Shown: positions 1-6,654, counted from the first letter of the stretch. The stretch: DNA of 8,462 nt from Candidatus Methanovirga basalitermitum (GCA_031284445.1 JAISZW010000012.1:1-8462), one strand, 5' to 3'. Notes: generated by a model from the sequence alone, not told the origin. Made by a program: numbers and translations.

Positions 1-1
1 T

Positions 2-423
2 ACTGTACGTAGATGGTTAAAAGTTTCAGCAGAACATTGAGAAAATTAACAAAGTTTTAATGAAAGACATAAATGTTGATAAAGTTGAACTTGACGAACT
101 ATGGACTTATGTCCAAAAATAACTTACCCCAGCATGCAATGCCAATCAGAAAACGAAAGATGGGTCTACTTAATCTCCATTATGAACATAGACTGATTTT
201 ATCATACACACTTAAGATATGACTCAAAAATCTGAAACTTGTAAAGCAAACATGCGATAGAATCCAGATAATAATCTCCCTTTATTTTAATCGTAAAAGG
301 TAAAATCTGGAGAAAATATGATGGAAGTAACACCAATGATGTCTGCAAGAAACGGACCATGTATGGTCTTTAAAAGAACTATTAGCATTCCCATTCCACG
401 TACACAAAAACATCAGTAGTTAA
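2..423 (+). pseudogene. Degraded IS1-family DDE transposase
   Basis: Pieces of one transposase appear in order but in different frames. A helix-turn-helix segment, TVRRWLKVSAEH, is at 2-37 and ends at a TGA. VDKVELDELWTYVQK, with the first catalytic Asp of the IS1-type DDE domain, is at 75-119 and ends at a TAA. NERWVYLISIMNID is at 152-193 and ends at a TGA. A TPMMSA stretch lies near 327-346. The C-terminus, HVWSLKELLAFPF continuing to HKNISS, is at 358-420 with a TAA at 421-423. The D-E-x-W, ERW and TP-M-A / WSLKELL motifs are typical of IS1-like transposases in archaea and cyanobacteria. The coding length between the second and last blocks is too short for a full protein, so an internal deletion is likely besides the frameshifts. 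No functional product is possible. Confidence 0.75.
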
Positions 424-437
424 AAGGGTCACTACCC
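409..437 (-). repeat. Probable IS1-type right terminal end
   Basis: Read on the minus strand, the segment begins GGGTAGTGACCC (itself able to fold as GGGT/ACCC, 426-437) and runs through AACTACTGATG. It matches the general layout of IS1 right ends. Its partner at the left end is outside the window, so it cannot be verified as an inverted repeat here. Confidence 0.5.
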
Positions 438-450
438 AATATTGAAAACG

Positions 451-460
451 TTTATATATA
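451..460 (+). promoter_or_regulatory. TATA-box candidate near IS end
   Basis: TTTATATATA, preceded by the purine-rich GAAAACG, is a textbook archaeal TATA/BRE pattern. It lies only about 14 bases outside the IS1-like right end and more than 300 bases before metY. It is either the distal metY promoter or a chance AT match. Confidence 0.4.
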
Positions 461-508
461 AAAAAATATAACAATAGTTATATTACTAAATTTTCTAATT
501 TGAGATTC

Positions 509-524
509 TTTTCTTTAAAGAAAA
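509..524. repeat. Perfect 16-bp palindrome, possible operator
   Basis: TTTTCTTTAAAGAAAA is exactly self-complementary with no spacer. It lies between the two candidate metY promoters. Palindromes of this size can be sites for dimeric regulators, but in DNA this AT-rich one may also arise by chance. No second copy was seen in the window. Confidence 0.3.
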
Positions 525-663
525 ATGAGTATTATTTAGATTTAACTATATTTTTGTTTTCAGATAAGATATTCAGATTCTTAAAATTTATTAAATCATT
601 GTTAAAAGAAGTAAAAAAATAAATAAATAATGATATTTAATACTTATTTCACGGAATTTAGTA

Positions 664-673
664 AGTTATAAAC
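664..673 (+). promoter_or_regulatory. TATA-box candidate for metY-cysK
   Basis: AGTTATAAAC sits about 110 bases before the metY start, which would give a leader of roughly 85 bases. It is the better-placed of two candidates but a weaker match than the box at 451-460. Confidence 0.35.
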
Positions 674-781
674 TGTAAACTTAATGAATATGAATTAGAA
701 GTCATTGAGTTATGAATTTTAAAACTAAAATTTTCATTGTTAAATTAATAAAATAAGTGAGAAGAATAAAAGGTAAATACA

Positions 782-2074
782 ATGAGCGAAGAGAAAAAAA
801 AATTAGGAAAAAGAACATTAGAATTACATGCTGGTCAAGAAGAACCAGATCCAGCTACTGGTGCAAGATCAGTACCCATATATCAAACTACATCTTATGT
901 TTTTAAAGATACTGATAGGGCTGCTAATTTATTTGCACTTAAGGAATTTGGGCAGATATATGCAAGATTGACTAATCCAACAAATGATGTTTTTGAAGCA
1001 AGAGTTGCAGCTATTGAAGGTGGAATAGCTGGTCTTTCATTTTCATCAGGTGCAGCAGCTATTACAACATCTTTATTAAATTTATCCAGTCCTGGGGATG
1101 AATTTATATCTGGAGATAACTTATATGGTGGAACATATTCTTTATTTAATAATACATTTCCAACTTTAGGTAGAAAAGTCAATTTTGTTGATTCACAGGA
1201 TTTAAATGAATTTCAAGAAGGAATAACTTCTAAAACTAAAGCATTATATGCTGAATCTCTTGGTAACCCAAAATTGGATGTTCCAGATTTTGAAGAACTT
1301 GCAAAAATAGCTCATGATCATGATATTCCATTTATTGTTGATAATACAGCAGCTGTTAGTCTTGTAAGACCAATTGAATATGGGGCAGATATTATTGTTG
1401 ATTCAGCGACTAAATTTATCGGTGGGCATGGAACAACTTTAGGTGGAGTCATCGTTGATTCAGGTGATTTTGATTGGACTAATGGTAAATTCCCAGAATT
1501 AACAAGACCAGACCCTGCATATAATGGATTAATATATACTGAAGCTTTTGGAAACTTAGCATATATCATTAAAGCACGGGGTTCTTTTTTAAGAGATGTG
1601 GGTCCAACTCTCAGTCCATTTAGCTCTTTTTTATTACTACAAGGTTCTGAAACTTTATCCCTTAGAATGAAACAACATAGTGAAAATGCTCTTGAGGTTG
1701 CAAAATTTTTAAAAGACCATCCTTCTGTCTCATGGGTTAACTATCCTGGTCTTGAAGATGATCCAGCATATCCACTTGCAAAAAAATATCTAAAAGGTGG
1801 TTATGGAGCATTAATAGGGTTTGGAATTAAAGGAGGAATTGAAGAAGGTAAGAAGTTCATAAATAATGTTGAATTACTATCTCACCTAGCAAATATTGGT
1901 GATTCTAAATCATTGGTTATTCATCCTGCTTCAACAACACATTCCCAATTAACTGTTGAAGAGCAAGCAGATACTGGGGTAACCCCTGATTTCGTTAGAT
2001 TATCCATTGGAGTTGAAAATGTAGAGGATATTATTGCCGATATTGAACAGGCTTTAAATAAAGCAACAAATTAA
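782..2074 (+). CDS. metY: O-acetylhomoserine sulfhydrylase (MetY-type)
   Basis: This is a 430-residue PLP enzyme of the Cys/Met metabolism (cystathionine-gamma-synthase) family. It makes homocysteine from an activated homoserine, usually O-acetylhomoserine, and sulfide in the cytosol. Length and order fit MetY: YARLTNPT (60-67; Tyr60 and Arg62 for the cofactor phosphate), GDNLYGGTY (111-119; Tyr115 stacks on PLP), Asp187 for the pyridine nitrogen, the SATKFIGGHGT lysine motif with Lys211 as Schiff-base lysine, IHPASTTH (380-387), and Arg406 in FVRLSIGVE for the substrate carboxylate. The start has AGGT seven bases upstream. It is followed by cysK after only 32 bases, so the two are probably co-transcribed. 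One oddity is the stretch after Asp187, DNTAAVSLVRPIE, where relatives usually carry DNT followed by a proline- or threonine-containing loop. The exact donor (acetyl, succinyl or phospho) cannot be read from the sequence. Confidence 0.9.
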   Translation: MSEEKKKLGKRTLELHAGQEEPDPATGARSVPIYQTTSYVFKDTDRAANLFALKEFGQIYARLTNPTNDVFEARVAAIEGGIAGLSFSSGAAAITTSLLNLSSPGDEFISGDNLYGGTYSLFNNTFPTLGRKVNFVDSQDLNEFQEGITSKTKALYAESLGNPKLDVPDFEELAKIAHDHDIPFIVDNTAAVSLVRPIEYGADIIVDSATKFIGGHGTTLGGVIVDSGDFDWTNGKFPELTRPDPAYNGLIYTEAFGNLAYIIKARGSFLRDVGPTLSPFSSFLLLQGSETLSLRMKQHSENALEVAKFLKDHPSVSWVNYPGLEDDPAYPLAKKYLKGGYGALIGFGIKGGIEEGKKFINNVELLSHLANIGDSKSLVIHPASTTHSQLTVEEQADTGVTPDFVRLSIGVENVEDIIADIEQALNKATN

Positions 2075-2106
2075 AAATTATTTTTAGATATATAGGATGT
2101 GATTAA

Positions 2107-3069
2107 ATGAGTGAAAATAAAGTAGCTAATGATATAACTGAACTTGTGGGAAAAACCCCATTGGTTAAAATAAATAAATTGGCAAAAGGTTTTGATGGTG
2201 AAATAATAGCTAAGTTGGAGTCTTTCAATCCATTGAGTAGTGTTAAAGATAGAATTGGTGTTGGAATGATTAATGCCGCTGAAAAAGAAGGGAAAATAAA
2301 TAAAGACACTATTTTAATTGAGCCAACAAGTGGGAATACTGGTATTGCTCTTGCTTTTGTTGCGGCTGCAAGAGGATACAAATTAATTCTCACTATGCCA
2401 GAGACTATGTCAACTGAAAGAAAAAAATTGCTAGCTATTTTTGGTGCTGAAATTGTTTTAACACCAGGACCTAAAGGAATGAAAGGAGCTGTAGCTAAAT
2501 CAAATGAATTATTAGAGCAGACAAAGAATTCTTATTCAGTAAGTCAGTTTTCAAATATAGTGAATGTAGAAACCCATTATAAAACAACAGCTCAAGAAAT
2601 ATTAAACGATACTAATGGAGATATAGATATTTTAGTCTCTGGAGTGGGTACTGGAGGTACTGTGACTGGAGTCTCAAAGTTCATTAAAGAAAAAAATCCT
2701 AACTTTAAAGCTGTAGCTGTTGAACCATCTGCATCACCTGTTTTATCTGGTGAATCTCCAGGACCTCATAAGATTCAAGGAATTGGTGCTGGATTTGTTC
2801 CAGATATTTATGGCTCAGAATATGTTGATGAGATTATTAAAGTAGATGACAAGGATGCTGGAGCAGATATGATAAAATTAGCTAAAAAAGAAGGTATCCT
2901 AGCTGGAATATCATCTGGTGCAGCAATCCATGCAAGTTTAGAACTCGCAAAAAGACCTGAAAATAAAGGTAAAAAAATCCTTGTAATCCTCCCCGATACT
3001 GGTGAAAGATATTTATCCATGGAATGGGTGTTTGAGGATATTTACAAGGAATATAGTGATATTTTATAA
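2107..3069 (+). CDS. cysK: Cysteine synthase (O-acetylserine sulfhydrylase, CysK-type)
   Basis: This 320-residue fold-type II PLP enzyme makes cysteine from an activated serine, normally O-acetylserine, and sulfide. The key motifs are in order: SSVKDR with the Schiff-base Lys47, the TSGNTG substrate loop (74-79), SGVGTGGT phosphate-binding glycines (178-185), SSGAA (269-273) and PDTGERYLS (296-304). Length is normal for CysK, with no regulatory CBS or haem domain. The loop QFSNIVNVETHYKTT (147-161) keeps Asn150, Asn153 and His157 but has lost the prolines of the usual NPANP. A good Shine-Dalgarno, AGGATGTGAT, lies at 2094-2103 just before the ATG. It forms an operon with metY. No serine acetyltransferase gene is beside it, so the donor (O-acetylserine or O-phosphoserine) must come from elsewhere and is not settled here. 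In methanogens this route exists beside the tRNA-dependent SepRS/SepCysS route; which one dominates here is unknown. Confidence 0.9.
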   Translation: MSENKVANDITELVGKTPLVKINKLAKGFDGEIIAKLESFNPLSSVKDRIGVGMINAAEKEGKINKDTILIEPTSGNTGIALAFVAAARGYKLILTMPETMSTERKKLLAIFGAEIVLTPGPKGMKGAVAKSNELLEQTKNSYSVSQFSNIVNVETHYKTTAQEILNDTNGDIDILVSGVGTGGTVTGVSKFIKEKNPNFKAVAVEPSASPVLSGESPGPHKIQGIGAGFVPDIYGSEYVDEIIKVDDKDAGADMIKLAKKEGILAGISSGAAIHASLELAKRPENKGKKILVILPDTGERYLSMEWVFEDIYKEYSDIL

Positions 3070-3123
3070 GAATCAAACCTAATCATTCTTATAAAAACTA
3101 TTTATTTAAAATGAATTTTTTTT
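3062..3123 (+). terminator. Hairpin plus T-run after cysK
   Basis: A perfect 12-bp inverted repeat, TTTTATAAGAAT (3062-3073) and ATTCTTATAAAA (3085-3096), has an 11-base loop and includes the cysK stop codon in its left arm. A run of eight T (3116-3123) follows. Archaeal termination mainly needs T-runs, so the T-run may be the active part. The hairpin could protect the 3' end. Confidence 0.55.
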
Positions 3124-3216
3124 CAATCGAAAAATAAAAGAGTTATATCCTTTGAATTTAAAATTAAAGCTATTTTCAACAATTAAAAATTCGTATTTTA
3201 TGGTACTATTTTGTAA

Positions 3217-3228
3217 TTATATAAATAT
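3217..3228 (+). promoter_or_regulatory. TATA-box candidate for the GMC oxidoreductase gene
   Basis: TTATATAAATAT lies about 100 bases before the start codon, predicting a leader of about 75 bases. A second AT-rich match at 3290-3299 is too close to the start to leave room for the ribosome binding site. Confidence 0.4.
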
Positions 3229-3326
3229 AGATGAGTGTGTAATTAATACATAATTCCTAATAAAAGTTGTATTAGTAAAAGAACTGGATACAATATAATT
3301 TAATTATAAAAAGGTGGATTTAAAAA

Positions 3327-4541
3327 ATGGTATTAATCATTGGAACTGGAGTAGGTGGAGCTATAATAGCTATGGAGCTTGCAAAATCTAATATTCCAGT
3401 TACTATAGTTGAAAAAGGTCCTTTTGTCGATGTTAAAAATTCTTATAAATATTATGATGAAGTGGATGACTATTTAGATCTCTCTAAAACAACTTGTGTT
3501 GGAGGATCAAGTGTAGTGGCAGCTGGAAATGGTGTTAGACTTCTTGAAGAAGAATTGAAACGATATGATGTGGATATATCGACAGAATTAGATGAAGTAG
3601 AGGAATTAATTGGTGTTCATCAGTTGGATGATAGTCATTTTGGAGAAGGTACTAAAACATTTATGGAAGCTGCTAAATCTATAGGACTATCAGTAATAAA
3701 GATGCCAAAATTCATTAGAGAAGAAGATTGTGTTCAATGTGGGAAATGTGCATGGGGATGCCCTAATAATGCAAAATGGACATCTCAAGATTTTATTAAT
3801 ATAGCCATTGAAAATGGAGCAAAGTTAATAAGTGAAACTGAAGTAACAGACATTTTAACAGAGAATAAAACTGTTAAAGGTGTTAAAATTAAATCTACAA
3901 ATGGTTCCATAAAAACCATAGAATCAGATATTGTTGTTTTATCAGCAGGAGCAATTGATTCAGCTATTATACTTCAAAGGTTAGGTTTAAAAGCTGGTGA
4001 AAAATTGTTCATAGATCCATTTGTTACAGTTGGTGGAGTTTTAAAGAATATATCTTATAGTAATGAAGTTACAATGAATGCTTTAATTAAAGGTAGAAAT
4101 TTTGTTCTTGCTCCTCATTATTCGGTTATACTTAATCAGAATTTGGATGATGAAAATATTAAAAAGGAAGATATTCTAAGTATAATGATTAAAATCCCTG
4201 ATGATAATCATGGAAAAATTGTAAATGGGAAAGTAATTAAAGAGAATACAATAAAAGATATTAGGTTTATTGCAGAGGGAGCTGCAACAGCTGGAGCTAT
4301 TTTAGTAGAAGCAGGAGTTGACCCAAATACAATTACTTCAACTCGTTTAAGGGGAGCTCATCCAGGTGGAACAGTACCTATTGGAGATATGGTTGATAGC
4401 AATCTTAAAACAGAATATGATGGATTATATGTCTCTGATGCAAGTGTAATTCCTGAAGCACCAGGAGCTCCACCGATAATAGCTATTTTAGCACTATCTA
4501 AGAGATTATCTAAACATCTGATTAATAAACTTTCAAAATAA
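3327..4541 (+). CDS. GMC-type FAD oxidoreductase with four-Cys Fe-S motif
   Basis: This is a 404-residue flavoprotein of the glucose-methanol-choline oxidoreductase type. An N-terminal Rossmann motif GTGVGG (6-11) is followed by a strand ending at Glu29, which typically binds the FAD ribose. A CVGGSSV segment (57-63) corresponds to the GMC FAD loop. The C-terminal GMC signature GAHPGGTVPIGDMVD (343-357) has His345 as the likely catalytic base. Asp371 in VSDASVIPEAPGAPP is an FAD contact, and the PP-containing C-terminal helix is typical. Between the FAD loops lies CVQCGKCAWGCP (135-146), a C-x2-C-x2-C-x3-C-P motif expected to hold a [4Fe-4S] cluster. It is short for the family (often 500-600 residues), and the substrate-binding part is reduced. 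The likely role is a soluble dehydrogenase passing electrons from a C-OH or related substrate through FAD and Fe-S; the substrate is unknown. The Shine-Dalgarno AAAGGTGGATT lies just before the ATG. The gene stands alone with its own promoter. Confidence 0.85.
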   Translation: MVLIIGTGVGGAIIAMELAKSNIPVTIVEKGPFVDVKNSYKYYDEVDDYLDLSKTTCVGGSSVVAAGNGVRLLEEELKRYDVDISTELDEVEELIGVHQLDDSHFGEGTKTFMEAAKSIGLSVIKMPKFIREEDCVQCGKCAWGCPNNAKWTSQDFINIAIENGAKLISETEVTDILTENKTVKGVKIKSTNGSIKTIESDIVVLSAGAIDSAIILQRLGLKAGEKLFIDPFVTVGGVLKNISYSNEVTMNALIKGRNFVLAPHYSVILNQNLDDENIKKEDILSIMIKIPDDNHGKIVNGKVIKENTIKDIRFIAEGAATAGAILVEAGVDPNTITSTRLRGAHPGGTVPIGDMVDSNLKTEYDGLYVSDASVIPEAPGAPPIIAILALSKRLSKHLINKLSK

Positions 4542-4546
4542 TGTTG

Positions 4547-4554
4547 TTTTTTTT
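4547..4554 (+). terminator. T-run terminator after the GMC gene
   Basis: Eight T in a row begin five bases after the stop codon, with no hairpin. Archaeal RNA polymerase commonly stops at such runs. Confidence 0.45.
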
Positions 4555-4839
4555 GGTCTTTCTAATCATGATAGAATCTGCAATATACCTATTTATTTCA
4601 GCCCCTAAATATAGTTTAACTAAGTTTCCTCCTTTTACAATGTTTTTATCGTTTGGTGGAGATGTTTAATGAGTTGTTATTTCATTTATAGAAACATTAC
4701 ATGGGAAAGCTATTCCTCCATCTTTTTTGATTATTTCACTTTCAACCAATTCCATAATAGCTAAACCATCTTTTATTAATTTTGATGCTTCATTTTACTT
4801 TGAAACAATTTTTCCTGCTTTTTCGCATGATTCAATCAT
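4551..4839 (-). pseudogene. map: Truncated, broken methionine aminopeptidase (map) fragment
   Basis: The minus strand from an ATG at 4839 reads MIESCEKAGKIVSK, a TAA at codon 15, then EASKLIKDGL, GGIAFPCNVSINEITTH, a TAA at codon 58, TSPPNDKNIVKGGNLVKLYLG and YIADS, all in a single frame. This is the N-terminal third of archaeal type-2 methionine aminopeptidase, which removes the initiator Met from new proteins. AFPCNVSINE, the TSPP block, and the GDLVK-D-LG and YIADS blocks are its hallmarks. The usual His of the AHYT block is kept, but the residue after it is a stop. The normally invariant LDLG Asp is Tyr here (LYLG). The fragment ends after about 90 codons, directly at the 3' end of the GMC gene; the catalytic C-terminal two thirds are missing. 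It cannot work. Because MetAP is essential, an intact copy is expected elsewhere. A GGAG at the right distance before the ATG is preserved. Confidence 0.85.
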
Positions 4840-5245
4840 TATTTAGTTTCTCCATGCTCTTTTATTTAATATTAGATTCTGTGAAGCTCTTATTTAATAT
4901 TAAGTTTTGTGAATATTCTCTCAAATTTACCTTTAAAAGTTTGAATAAAAGTTCAACAAAGTTTATGCTTCAATTATCCTCAATTCTCTATACGAGGGTG
5001 TAAAAAAGTGTGGAGTTTTTTTTAGTTTCATAAATAAATACTATACACCAGAAAATTAATACTTTACTTTACGAACTACTGATTATTTTATTTACTTTTA
5101 TTTATAAATTGTTCTTAATTGTTATATGAAGTAAATATTTGTTTTAATCAAAATTTAAAATTTGAATTGTGCAACAGTATCTTTAAACTTGGATTGAAAT
5201 TGGAAATAGAGTTTGGATAAACAAGATTCAAAATATAAATTTTAA
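4840..5245. other. Non-coding AT-rich gap with repeat
   Basis: No credible gene is seen. The left part holds the former upstream region of the map fragment, including a tandem repeat (4856-4913). The remainder is A/T runs with stops in every frame. A GGTGTA/TACACC pair (4996-5001, 5046-5051) is too short and too widely spaced to be called an IS end. Confidence 0.5.
4856..4913. repeat. Tandem direct repeat, two ~29-bp units
   Basis: The units are 4856-4885 and 4886-4913, directly abutting. Both begin GCTCTT, share ATTTAATATTA and end in TTTGTGAA or TTCTGTGAA. They differ by a two-base indel and a few substitutions. On the minus strand each unit contains an AATATTAAATA element just upstream of the map fragment start, so the duplication covers the former promoter or leader of map. 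Confidence 0.65.
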
Positions 5246-5618
5246 TCAAAAAATCCTTAAGTTGGCAACATTGGCTATATTCTTAAGTTTTTCAAGTTCC
5301 CAATTATTTTGGTCTTTAAGATAGGCATTTATAGATACATTTTTCATCCTAAGATATAACGATTAACACTCACAGTAAAAAAAAAGCATGTGACAAAGTT
5401 GTCATCTGCTGTGACTATTAAGTCTTTACTTGTTATGTTATCTAAAACATTGGTAATTTCAGTCAAAGCTTTTTCATTAGAGTTTTCAACACCTATAAAA
5501 CTTATAGTCCGTTTGTACTGACAATTAGTAATATAATGAGTGTTGGAATGAATATTTCTTTTTTTGAATATATTTTACCAAGTAACACACCAAAAGTCAT
5601 CCAAAAACATCCTAATGC
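5246..5618 (-). pseudogene. Broken gene for a small membrane-anchored protein, unknown family
   Basis: Three consecutive minus-strand frames read like one protein of about 120 residues. Frame 1 (5618-5502) gives a hydrophobic ALGCFWMTFGVLLG, then KIYSKKE and a clear membrane segment IFIPTLIILLIVST, then stops. Frame 2 (about 5515-5344) gives ISFIGVENSNEKALTEITN and LITADD-like soluble sequence, then runs into a nine-base homopolymer at 5377-5385 and a TGA. Frame 3 (5347-5246) gives VSINAYLKDQNNWELEK, a short helical stretch and a natural stop. The hand-over of protein-like sequence between frames suggests two frameshifts in a former gene with one or two membrane helices followed by a small outside or inside domain. 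I do not recognise the family. The start upstream of 5618 is lost among stops. Confidence 0.5.
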
Positions 5619-5817
5619 TTATTTTATTCACTATATTTTTAAAAAACAGGACAGATATTCACTTAAAACACGATAAAGAAACACAAAAACATACTTCAAC
5701 TTTTGATAAAAATCCAACATAATATGTAAAAAAAAGAATAGAATTAGTTTTAATACGATCACCATCAGAGACCATTCTTTGTGTATTAAAGAAGTCCTAA
5801 AACATGGCTAAAAAACT

Positions 5818-6579
5818 TTAAGACGATGATTTAAAAAAATTTTTAGCATTTAATTTAGAGACTTTTTCTATATCTTTTTCTTTGTATCCTTTTATTCTTA
5901 ATAGTCGTGCTGTTTTTGGAACCGATAAAACATCTGATTTAGAATAACTAGAGTCACTATTTAACATGAATTTGTTAAATCCATAATTATGAATGATATT
6001 TACAGCTTCAACACTTGTCATTTTCTCTGGTTGGACTGTTAAACCAATTAAATATCCTTCATCGATTACTTCATCAACAACAGTAGAATTTATATGGTCA
6101 ATAACCACTAACTTAGGATCAATATTTTCTGATAAAATTTCTTTTGTTTTTTTTAGTGTATTTAGTTTATTTTGACGTGGAGTATGAATTATTACTTTTG
6201 TTTTAGTTTCATCTGCTATTAATATCTGTTTAGTGAATATATCTACTTCTTCAGGACTCATCGTTTCTAAACCTATTTCTCCAATAGCTACTATTTCTTG
6301 TTTATTGATTGATTTTTCTATTTCTTCTATAACTAGCTTATATTTTGGAAATACATTTACTGGATGAATTCCTAGTGCGATATTTAATTTTATCCCTTCT
6401 CTTTCAGCTCTTTCTTTTTCAAAATATAATATTCTTTTGAAATGAGTTATAAGTACAGATGATTTTGTTATTTTGTATGGATAATAGGAGCAGCTAATTG
6501 CTTCTCTTATTCCTCCAATTGACATCTTCTCATAATCTTCTACACTTCTTGAATCTCCATGTAAATGGCTATCTATCAT
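5818..6579 (-). CDS. TatD-like metal-dependent hydrolase (COG1099 type)
   Basis: This is a 253-residue TIM-barrel metal hydrolase of the amidohydrolase/TatD type, in the mainly archaeal branch usually filed as COG1099. Metal ligands are in the expected places: His5 and His7 in MIDSHLHGDSRS, Glu101 in AIGEIGLE, His132 in IIHTPRQNK, His162 in VVIDHINST and Asp209 in MLNSDSS. The conserved LGIHP (69-73) and GLTVQPEKMT (179-188) blocks and the C-terminal NAKNFF helix also fit. Length is normal. Relatives of TatD are DNases or deacylases; the substrate of this branch is not established, so nuclease activity should not be assumed. The start is supported by AAGTGAT about five bases upstream of the ATG (6584-6590) and by the family's usual MID-H-H beginning. 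No neighbour on the same strand is intact, so it appears monocistronic. A run of six T follows the stop. Confidence 0.88.
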   Translation of the reverse strand: MIDSHLHGDSRSVEDYEKMSIGGIREAISCSYYPYKITKSSVLITHFKRILYFEKERAEREGIKLNIALGIHPVNVFPKYKLVIEEIEKSINKQEIVAIGEIGLETMSPEEVDIFTKQILIADETKTKVIIHTPRQNKLNTLKKTKEILSENIDPKLVVIDHINSTVVDEVIDEGYLIGLTVQPEKMTSVEAVNIIHNYGFNKFMLNSDSSYSKSDVLSVPKTARLLRIKGYKEKDIEKVSKLNAKNFFKSSS

Positions 6580-6654
6580 TTATATCACTTAAACATTGAT
6601 CAAAATTAATAATATGTAATTTATTTGTAAATTTCAATACATAGATTTCATTTA

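Larger units (their letters stand above)
1..437 (+). mobile_element. IS1-family insertion sequence remnant, right part
   Basis: The remains of a transposase run from the window edge to about 423, directly followed by what looks like the element's right end. Read inward on the minus strand from about 436, the sequence starts GGTAGTGACCC and continues with AACT and TGAT blocks. This resembles the known IS1 right inverted repeat (GGTAATGACTCC, then AACTT, then TGAT) with a small insertion. The transposase stop lies inside this end, as in IS1. The left end is outside the window, so neither the target duplication nor the full length can be judged. The element cannot be active. The family call rests on the transposase motifs plus the end; the exact outer base is uncertain by one or two. 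Confidence 0.72.
424..781. other. AT-rich intergenic leader upstream of metY
   Basis: This stretch holds no open frame of note. It contains a strong TATA-like box right next to the IS end (451-460), a perfect 16-bp palindrome TTTTCTTTAAAGAAAA (509-524), a second TATA-like box (664-673) and the metY ribosome binding site AGGT (771-774). If transcription starts about 25 bases after the first TATA box, the metY leader would be about 300 bases long. If it starts after the second, about 85. I see no structured riboswitch-like fold; the sequence is mostly A/T runs. Confidence 0.6.

Noticed and set aside
895..3076. Several minus-strand open frames of 60-100 codons opposite metY and cysK
   Set aside because: They lie wholly or almost wholly inside strongly supported genes and show low-complexity proline/serine-rich translations typical of the antisense of AT-rich coding DNA.
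4782..5003. A 73-codon plus-strand open frame rich in Phe and Leu
   Set aside because: It overlaps the start of the minus-strand map fragment and runs through the tandem repeat. It has no ribosome site, and its hydrophobicity is explained by T-rich DNA.
4994..5051. GGTGTA and TACACC flanking a T-rich stretch, resembling the end of an IS256-like element
   Set aside because: Six matching bases 44 apart are not enough, and no transposase remnant is recognisable beside it.
5993..6175. A 60-codon plus-strand open frame
   Set aside because: It is antisense to the well-supported TatD-like gene, with no start signals.
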